From contig DAIDHC010000117.1 of NCBI GenBank assembly GCA_027452065.1, positions 1 to 37,575 of the forward strand: a DNA stretch of 37,575 nt, written 5' to 3'. Origin of the DNA: Bryobacterales bacterium. Its GTDB lineage: Bacteria; Acidobacteriota; Terriglobia; Bryobacterales; Bryobacteraceae. The notes under the pieces were generated by a model. The model did not search any database, was not told the origin of the DNA, and saw nothing but the letters and a program-made list of their open reading frames with translations. A program made the position numbers and the translations under genes. Of the stretch, positions 32,971-37,575 are shown piece after piece; the stretch's first letter is position 1; each line of letters begins with the position of its first letter.

Positions 32971-34157
32971 TGCCTCCGCCCCTCCGGTACGCCGCGCTGC
33001 TTCTGGCCGCTCTGCCTCTGGCTGCTGCCCCCTCCTTCGTCGGCTCCGGCGCCTGCCGTCCCTGCCACGCCGCAATCTACCAGCGCTGGAGCAAAACCCG
33101 GATGGCCAACGTCGTCCAGGACCCCCGCGCCCACCCCGAAGCCGTGCTCGGCGACTTTTCCCACCCCAACCCGCTCGTACCCTTCACCCTCGATCAGGTC
33201 GCCTTCGTCTACGGCAGCCGCTGGAAACAACGCTACTTCGCCCGCCGCAACGGCGACTACTACGTCCTCCCCGCCCAGTGGGACATCACCCACCAGGTCT
33301 GGCGGCCCTTCCACGTCGAGAAAAACGCCGATTGGTGGGTGCCCTACTACCCGGAAAGCAACCAGGACCGCCCCACCGGCCCCCTCTGCGACGGCTGTCA
33401 TTCGGTCAACTACGACATCGCCACGCGCCAGGTCACAGAGTGGAACGTGGGCTGCGAAAAATGCCACGGCCCCGGCGGCGACCACGTCCGCCAACCCGCC
33501 GCCTCCAACATCCTCAACCCCGTGCGCATCGACCCCATCGCCGCCAGCGACGTCTGCATCCAGTGCCACTCCCAGGGCCGCCTCAACGCCAACCCCGTCA
33601 ACGGCCGCTATTACGATTGGCCCGTCGGCTATACCGCCGGCCAGCCGCTGTCGCGCCTCTGGACTCTCGAGGATCACCGCCTCGGCGAAACCACCTTCAC
33701 CCACTGGCCCGACGGCTCGGCCCACAAGAATCGCATGCAGGGCAATGATTTCGTCCAGAGCGTGATGTACCGCCGCGGCATCACCTGCTTCTCATGCCAC
33801 GACGTCCACGGCACCGGCAACACCGCCGACCTGCTCAAGCCCGCCGACGCCCTGTGTCTGGAGTGCCACGGCCCCCGCTCCCCGGCCGGACCGCGCGGCA
33901 CCATCGAGCAGCACACCCATCACCCCGCCGCCAGCACCGGTGCCCGTTGCATCGAGTGTCACATGCCGCGAATTGCCCAGACGCTCGCCGACACCCGCGT
34001 CCGCAGTCACACCTTCCGCTTCATCACCCCGGCAATGTCCGCCAAATACGGAATTCCCAACCCTTGCCTGGCCTGCCATTCGGGCAAGGATCTCGCCTGG
34101 GTTTCAACGGAGCTCGCCCGCTGGAACAACGTCAGCCCCTGGCGCCTACAGCCCTGA
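32970..34157 (+). CDS. Exported octaheme cytochrome c
   Basis: A 395-aa protein with a signal peptide (MPPPLRYAALLLAALPLAAA) and eight CXXCH haem c-binding motifs in order: CRPCH, CDGCH, CEKCH, CIQCH, CFSCH, CLECH, CIECH, CLACH. The N-terminal SFVGSGACRPCHAAIYQRWS is typical of the cytochrome c554-like multiheme proteins common in Acidobacteriota; many of these carry a TPR tail, absent here. It is periplasmic, likely an electron carrier or multiheme reductase of unknown substrate. Translation is probably coupled to the aminotransferase-fold gene upstream. Confidence 0.92.
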   Translation: MPPPLRYAALLLAALPLAAAPSFVGSGACRPCHAAIYQRWSKTRMANVVQDPRAHPEAVLGDFSHPNPLVPFTLDQVAFVYGSRWKQRYFARRNGDYYVLPAQWDITHQVWRPFHVEKNADWWVPYYPESNQDRPTGPLCDGCHSVNYDIATRQVTEWNVGCEKCHGPGGDHVRQPAASNILNPVRIDPIAASDVCIQCHSQGRLNANPVNGRYYDWPVGYTAGQPLSRLWTLEDHRLGETTFTHWPDGSAHKNRMQGNDFVQSVMYRRGITCFSCHDVHGTGNTADLLKPADALCLECHGPRSPAGPRGTIEQHTHHPAASTGARCIECHMPRIAQTLADTRVRSHTFRFITPAMSAKYGIPNPCLACHSGKDLAWVSTELARWNNVSPWRLQP

Positions 34158-34267
34158 GCGCCCGGCCGGAAACACCCGCCCCGCGGCCGCGGCTCCCCGC
34201 GCCGCCGGCCTCCCGCCACAACTTCGCGGTCCCGCTCCTTCGCCGGCGCCGCCGGCAGGCCCGCCGC

Positions 34268-34681
34268 CTACAGCAGTTCGGCCCCGGGAAAGAAGAACGG
34301 AATCTCCACCGCCGCCGTCTCCGGCGCGTCCGAGCCGTGCACGGCGTTGCGCTCGATGCTCTGGGCGAACAGCTTGCGGATCGTCCCCTCGGCTGCGTTG
34401 GCCGGGTTCGTCGCCCCCATCGTGTCGCGCCACTGCTGGATCGCGTTCTCCCGCTCCAGCACCATCACCACCACCGGACCCTCGGTCATGAAATTCACCA
34501 GGCTCGCGTAAAACGGCCGCGCTTTGTGAACTTCGTAAAACGCCTCGGCCTGCGCCCTGCTCAGCCGCGTCATCTTCAATCCGGCAATCCGGAAGCCGGC
34601 TTTCTCGATAATCGCCAGGATCGCTCCCGTGTGGCCCGCGGCCACCGCATCCGGCTTGATGATTCCAAAAGTTCGTTGCAT
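34268..34681 (-). CDS. ndk: Nucleoside diphosphate kinase
   Basis: A 137-aa enzyme that transfers phosphate from ATP to nucleoside diphosphates through a phospho-histidine. The N-terminus [20 protein letters not shown] and the active-site His115 in [14 protein letters not shown] are standard, as is the length. It lies 27 nt downstream of sucD on the same strand; succinyl-CoA synthetase and Ndk cooperate in nucleotide triphosphate balance, and this order is common. Confidence 0.97.
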   Translation of the reverse strand: MQRTFGIIKPDAVAAGHTGAILAIIEKAGFRIAGLKMTRLSRAQAEAFYEVHKARPFYASLVNFMTEGPVVVMVLERENAIQQWRDTMGATNPANAAEGTIRKLFAQSIERNAVHGSDAPETAAVEIPFFFPGAELL

Positions 34682-34708
34682 GTTTTCTCTGATTTCAATT
34701 CCCCGCCG

Positions 34709-35575
34709 CTACAGCAGCTTCTGTATCGTCGCGCCCAGTTCGGCCGGCGAGTCGCACACCGTGATCCCGGCGCTCTTCATCGCCGCGATCTTGTCGGAAG
34801 CCTTCCCCGATCCGCCTGAAATAATCGCTCCCGCGTGCCCCATCCGCCGCCCCGGCGGCGCCGTCTGCCCGGCGATGAACCCTACCACCGGCTTCCGCAC
34901 GTTCTGCCGGATGAAGCCCGCCGCCGTCTCCTCGGCGTTCCCTCCGATCTCGCCGATCATGATGATCGCCTCGGTCTCCGGGTCTTCATTGAACAGTCCG
35001 ACCGCATCCACGAAACTCGTCCCGATGATCGGATCCCCGCCGATCCCGATGCAGGTCGACTGCCCGATCCCCAGGCTCGTGAGCTGTCCCACCGCCTCGT
35101 AGGTCAGCGTCCCCGACCGCGATACGACGCCGACTTTCCCTTCCAGATGAATGTGCCCCGGCATGATCCCGATCTTGCACTTGCCCGGCGAAATAATCCC
35201 CGGGCAGTTCGGCCCGATCAGCCTCGTCCCCTTGCCCTTCATGTACGCCCACACCCGCACCATGTCGTTGGCCGGAATCCCTTCGGTGATGCACACCACC
35301 AGCGGCACGCCGGCGTCCACCGCCTCCATGATCGCGTCAGCGGCAAACGGCGGAGGCACGAAGATCACCGACGCATTGGCGCCGGTGTGCCGCACCGCCG
35401 CCGAAACCGTGTCGAACACCGGCCGGTCCAGGTGCTTCTGCCCGCCTTTGCCCGGCGTCACTCCTCCCACCACGTTCGTTCCGTAATCGATCGCCGCCTG
35501 CGCGTGAAACGTGCCTTCCTTGCCCGTGAATCCCTGCACCAGCAGCCGCGTGTTCCGGTCAACCAGGACGCTCAT
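34709..35575 (-). CDS. sucD: Succinyl-CoA synthetase (ADP-forming) alpha subunit
   Basis: A 288-aa alpha subunit of the TCA-cycle enzyme that interconverts succinyl-CoA and succinate with substrate-level phosphorylation. It starts [20 protein letters not shown] (CoA-binding region), contains [35 protein letters not shown], and the phosphorylated His in [13 protein letters not shown]. The ATG at 35575 lies 1 nt past the sucC stop, with a G-rich ribosome binding site in the sucC end. Confidence 0.97.
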   Translation of the reverse strand: MSVLVDRNTRLLVQGFTGKEGTFHAQAAIDYGTNVVGGVTPGKGGQKHLDRPVFDTVSAAVRHTGANASVIFVPPPFAADAIMEAVDAGVPLVVCITEGIPANDMVRVWAYMKGKGTRLIGPNCPGIISPGKCKIGIMPGHIHLEGKVGVVSRSGTLTYEAVGQLTSLGIGQSTCIGIGGDPIIGTSFVDAVGLFNEDPETEAIIMIGEIGGNAEETAAGFIRQNVRKPVVGFIAGQTAPPGRRMGHAGAIISGGSGKASDKIAAMKSAGITVCDSPAELGATIQKLL

Positions 35576-35576
35576 C

Positions 35577-36743
35577 TTACTTCGCCCCCCCGGCCAGCGC
35601 CACAACCTTCTCCGCCCCGTCCTTCATCCCGTCGGCCACCGTGAAATTCAATCCCGACTCCCGCAAGATCTCTCTTCCCTTCTCCACGTTTGTCCCTTCC
35701 ATGCGGATCACCACCGGAATGTGAATGTTCAGCTCCCGCGCCGCCGAAACCACGCCCGTCGCCAGCGTGTCGCAGCGCAGAATCCCGCCGAATATATTGA
35801 TGAACACCGCCTTCACGCTCGCATCCGACAGCAGAATCCGGAACGCGTTCCGGATCTGCTCGGCGTTGGCCCCGCCGCCCACGTCGAGAAAATTCGCCGG
35901 ACTCCCGCCCGCGTATTTCACAATGTCCATCGTCGCCATCGCCAGCCCCGCCCCATTCACCATGCAGGCGATGCTCCCGTCCAGCTTGATGTAGTTCAGC
36001 CCGAACCGCGACGCCTCCACCTCCAGCGGATCTTCCTCGTTGCGGTCCCTCAGCTCGAGCAGATCCTTGTGCCGGTACAGCGCGTTATCGTCCAGGTTGA
36101 TCTTGGCATCGAGTGCGTACACCTTCCCGTCCTTGGTCAGGATGAACGGATTGATCTCGGCCAGCGATGCGTCGGCGGCCTCCGTCGCCCTGGCCAGCGC
36201 CGCCATCGCCGCCGCCGCCGCGTTCACGCTCGCCGCCGGAATCCCGATCCCGAACGCCAGCTTCCGCGCCTGGAATCCCATCAGCCCCATCCCCGGCTCC
36301 AGCGGTTCCTTCAGAATCCGCTCCGGATTCCTCGCCGCCACTTCCTCGATCTCCATGCCGCCCTCGGCCGACGCCATGAACACGTTCTTGCCCTGCGCCC
36401 GGTCCAGCACAATCCCCAGATACAGCTCCCGCTCGATCGGCAGCGTCTCTTCAATCAACACCCGCTGCACCACCCGCCCCTCCGGCCCGGTCTGGTGCGT
36501 CACCAGCGTCATGCCCAGAATCTGCTTGGCCAGCGCCGCCGCCTCGTCGGAGTTTTCCGCCACTTTCACGCCCCCGCCCTTGCCCCGCCCTCCGGCGTGA
36601 ATCTGCGCCTTCACCACCACGCTTCCGCCGATCTTCTTCGCCGCCGCCTCGGCTTCCTCCACCGTGTAGGCAACCTCGCCTCGCGGCACAGGTACGCCGT
36701 ATTGGGCCAGGATCGCCTTAGCCTGATACTCGTGTATTTTCAT
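35577..36743 (-). CDS. sucC: Succinyl-CoA synthetase beta subunit
   Basis: A 388-aa ATP-grasp subunit. Features are [20 protein letters not shown] at the N-terminus, [20 protein letters not shown] (nucleotide binding), [24 protein letters not shown], and the GPxxxNF-type CoA/phosphate loop [14 protein letters not shown]. First gene of sucC-sucD-ndk. A TACACT on the minus strand (36781-36776) would give a leader of about 26 nt containing a 6-bp hairpin (TGGCCG/CGGCCA), close to the start codon. Confidence 0.97.
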   Translation of the reverse strand: MKIHEYQAKAILAQYGVPVPRGEVAYTVEEAEAAAKKIGGSVVVKAQIHAGGRGKGGGVKVAENSDEAAALAKQILGMTLVTHQTGPEGRVVQRVLIEETLPIERELYLGIVLDRAQGKNVFMASAEGGMEIEEVAARNPERILKEPLEPGMGLMGFQARKLAFGIGIPAASVNAAAAAMAALARATEAADASLAEINPFILTKDGKVYALDAKINLDDNALYRHKDLLELRDRNEEDPLEVEASRFGLNYIKLDGSIACMVNGAGLAMATMDIVKYAGGSPANFLDVGGGANAEQIRNAFRILLSDASVKAVFINIFGGILRCDTLATGVVSAARELNIHIPVVIRMEGTNVEKGREILRESGLNFTVADGMKDGAEKVVALAGGAK

Positions 36744-36775
36744 GGTTACGCTGGCCGGAAAACGGCCAAGCCCCT

Positions 36776-36781
36776 AGTGTA
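36776..36781 (-). promoter_or_regulatory. Candidate -10 element of sucC-sucD-ndk
   Basis: Minus-strand TACACT lies 32 nt before the sucC ATG. The following leader folds into TGGCCG, loop TTTTC, CGGCCA. No good -35 is visible at 16-18 bp. Confidence 0.35.
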
Positions 36782-36891
36782 ACAAAGGGCATCCCGCCTG
36801 ACGCCCCGTTCCCGGATCCCGCAACGCCGCGGCCGCGGCCCATCGCTCTTCCCGCGCCGGTCGCCAGTCTATGGCGCGGCCCGAGCCCCTC

Positions 36892-37524
36892 TTAGTGGTA
36901 CTTGCGCAGCACCGCCAGCAGGCGGCCCTGAATCTGCAGGTCTTCCGGATTCACCAGGATCGGCGCCATCGTCGAGTTCGCCGGCTGCAGCCGGATGCTG
37001 CCATCCGCCTCCCGGTAATACCGCTTCAGCGTCGTCTCGGCTCCGGCTACCAGCGCCACCACCACGTCCCCTTCCCGCGGTTCGGCGTTGCGCTCAATCA
37101 GCACGTAGTCCCCGGGGCAGATGTGATCCTCGATCATCGACTCCCCCTGTACCTGCAGCGCATACGTGTCTCCGGAGCCCGCGAAATCGGCGAACTGCAA
37201 ATCCTCGCGCGTCTCGAAGGTCTCAATCGGCGCGCCGGCCGCGATGCGCCCCATCAGCGGAACGCCTCCCGTCCTGCCAGACCTTCCCCGCTCCCGCCGC
37301 CGCTGCTCGGCATAGGCCGCCGCCACCTCCGTCGACCGGCTCTGGTTGTAGCTCCGGCGCAGATACTGCCGCGCCTCCAGAGCCTCGATGTGCTTGTGCA
37401 CGCTGGCCAGCGAGGACAAGGACAGCCCGTGCGCCAACTCCTCATAGCTCGGGCTGTAGCCGTGATCCTCGATGAAATCCGCGATGTAGTCGAGAACTTC
37501 CTTTTGCCGCCTTGTCAGAGCCAT
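36892..37524 (-). CDS. lexA: SOS repressor LexA
   Basis: A 210-aa repressor-protease. The N-terminal winged helix (residues 1-65, MALTRRQKEVLDYIADFIED, then SPSYEELAHGL) is followed by the peptidase S24 domain. The self-cleavage site is Ala96-Gly97 in GRIAAGAPI, and the catalytic dyad is Ser129 in QGESMIEDH and Lys167 in ETTLKRYY, all intact. It represses DNA-damage genes until RecA-stimulated cleavage. No perfect palindromic LexA box is visible upstream within the window; one CGAAC half-site lies at 37543-37547. Confidence 0.97.
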   Translation of the reverse strand: MALTRRQKEVLDYIADFIEDHGYSPSYEELAHGLSLSSLASVHKHIEALEARQYLRRSYNQSRSTEVAAAYAEQRRRERGRSGRTGGVPLMGRIAAGAPIETFETREDLQFADFAGSGDTYALQVQGESMIEDHICPGDYVLIERNAEPREGDVVVALVAGAETTLKRYYREADGSIRLQPANSTMAPILVNPEDLQIQGRLLAVLRKYH

Positions 37525-37533
37525 AGCTGGTCT

Positions 37534-37540
37534 TATTATT
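37534..37540. promoter_or_regulatory. Overlapping -10 elements between lexA and the right-edge gene
   Basis: The plus strand reads TATTAT (37534-37539) and the minus strand AATAAT (37540-37535) in the same AT-rich block. The minus element ends 10 nt before the lexA ATG. The plus element would give an 18-nt leader to the candidate gene at 37564. Confidence 0.35.
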
Positions 37541-37563
37541 GGCGAACAAAAGGGGAAAATGCA

Positions 37564-37575
37564 ATGAAAATCTGC
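37564..37575 (+). CDS. Possible start of a divergent gene (cut by window edge)
   Basis: ATGAAAATCTGC (Met-Lys-Ile-Cys) begins at 37564, with an AGGGG 8 nt upstream and a TATTAT at a suitable distance. Only four codons are visible, so the product cannot be named. The divergent position with lexA makes it a candidate SOS gene, but this is a guess. Confidence 0.35.

Noticed and set aside
34158..34267. Terminator between the cytochrome and ndk genes
   Set aside because: GC-rich palindromes are present but none is followed by a T run in either direction.

Overview
This is a GC-rich bacterial chromosome segment. It has about 43 recognisable protein genes, one partial gene at the left edge, one tRNA and one frameshifted gene. 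The best lineage clue is the exported protein at 2732-4561. Its N-terminal half resembles the TIGR03437 repeat family, which is greatly expanded in Acidobacteriota of the Solibacter/Bryobacter group. The two-domain universal stress protein, the exported multiheme cytochrome, the M48 protease with a charged tail and the many conserved hypotheticals also fit that group. The assignment is an inference. I see no phage, transposase, CRISPR array or secondary-metabolite cluster; most of the window is housekeeping.

Layout, left: 1-125 (-) holds the start of an SRPBCC-domain protein. It is divergent from a ribose-type sugar ABC importer (ATPase plus permease, 144-2572). An exported TIGR03437-like protein follows and ends in a strong intrinsic terminator. 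Next come homoserine dehydrogenase with a translationally coupled, signal-peptide-bearing methyltransferase, and tRNA-Ser(GCU). Behind the tRNA lies a small DUF433/DUF5615 toxin-antitoxin-like module whose second gene is frameshifted. A stress-flavoured group occupies 7.7-12.1 kb: an M50 protease with CBS domains, a DUF883-like membrane protein, an alpha/beta hydrolase, a universal stress protein, an unknown protein and Hsp20.

Layout, middle (12.6-25.7 kb): a small membrane protein, a LolA-like protein, a DUF1624-type membrane acyltransferase, an OmpR-type two-component system, a STAS protein coupled to a thioredoxin-fold protein, then a long minus-strand run. In transcription order that run is thpR-plsY-gpsA, ECF sigma/anti-sigma/DUF3106, then cysS and a Cys/Met-metabolism PLP enzyme. 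An AAG-type DNA glycosylase and a SAM methyltransferase converge at 25.2 kb.

Layout, right (25.7-37.6 kb): a queuosine-precursor-type transporter; a four-gene plus-strand operon (lipoprotein, geranylgeranyl-reductase-family flavoprotein, hemL, MauE/thioredoxin fusion); an M48 protease; a class-V PLP enzyme coupled to an eight-heme cytochrome c; the minus-strand operon sucC-sucD-ndk; and lexA, with what may be the start of a divergent gene at the right edge.

Two window-wide patterns stand out. First, at least nine genes have a TATAAT-like hexamer ending only 4-9 nt before the start codon, which implies leaderless or near-leaderless transcripts. Many genes inside operons instead overlap by ATGA or TGATG. 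Second, base skew on the plus strand goes from G-rich on the left to C-rich on the right, for the most part regardless of coding strand, which suggests a replication-strand switch somewhere around 12-18 kb. I found no clear-cut novel defence or mobile system. The most novel-looking items are the Hsp20-coupled unknown protein, the tRNA-adjacent toxin-antitoxin islet, and the MauE-thioredoxin fusion in a haem/isoprenoid operon.
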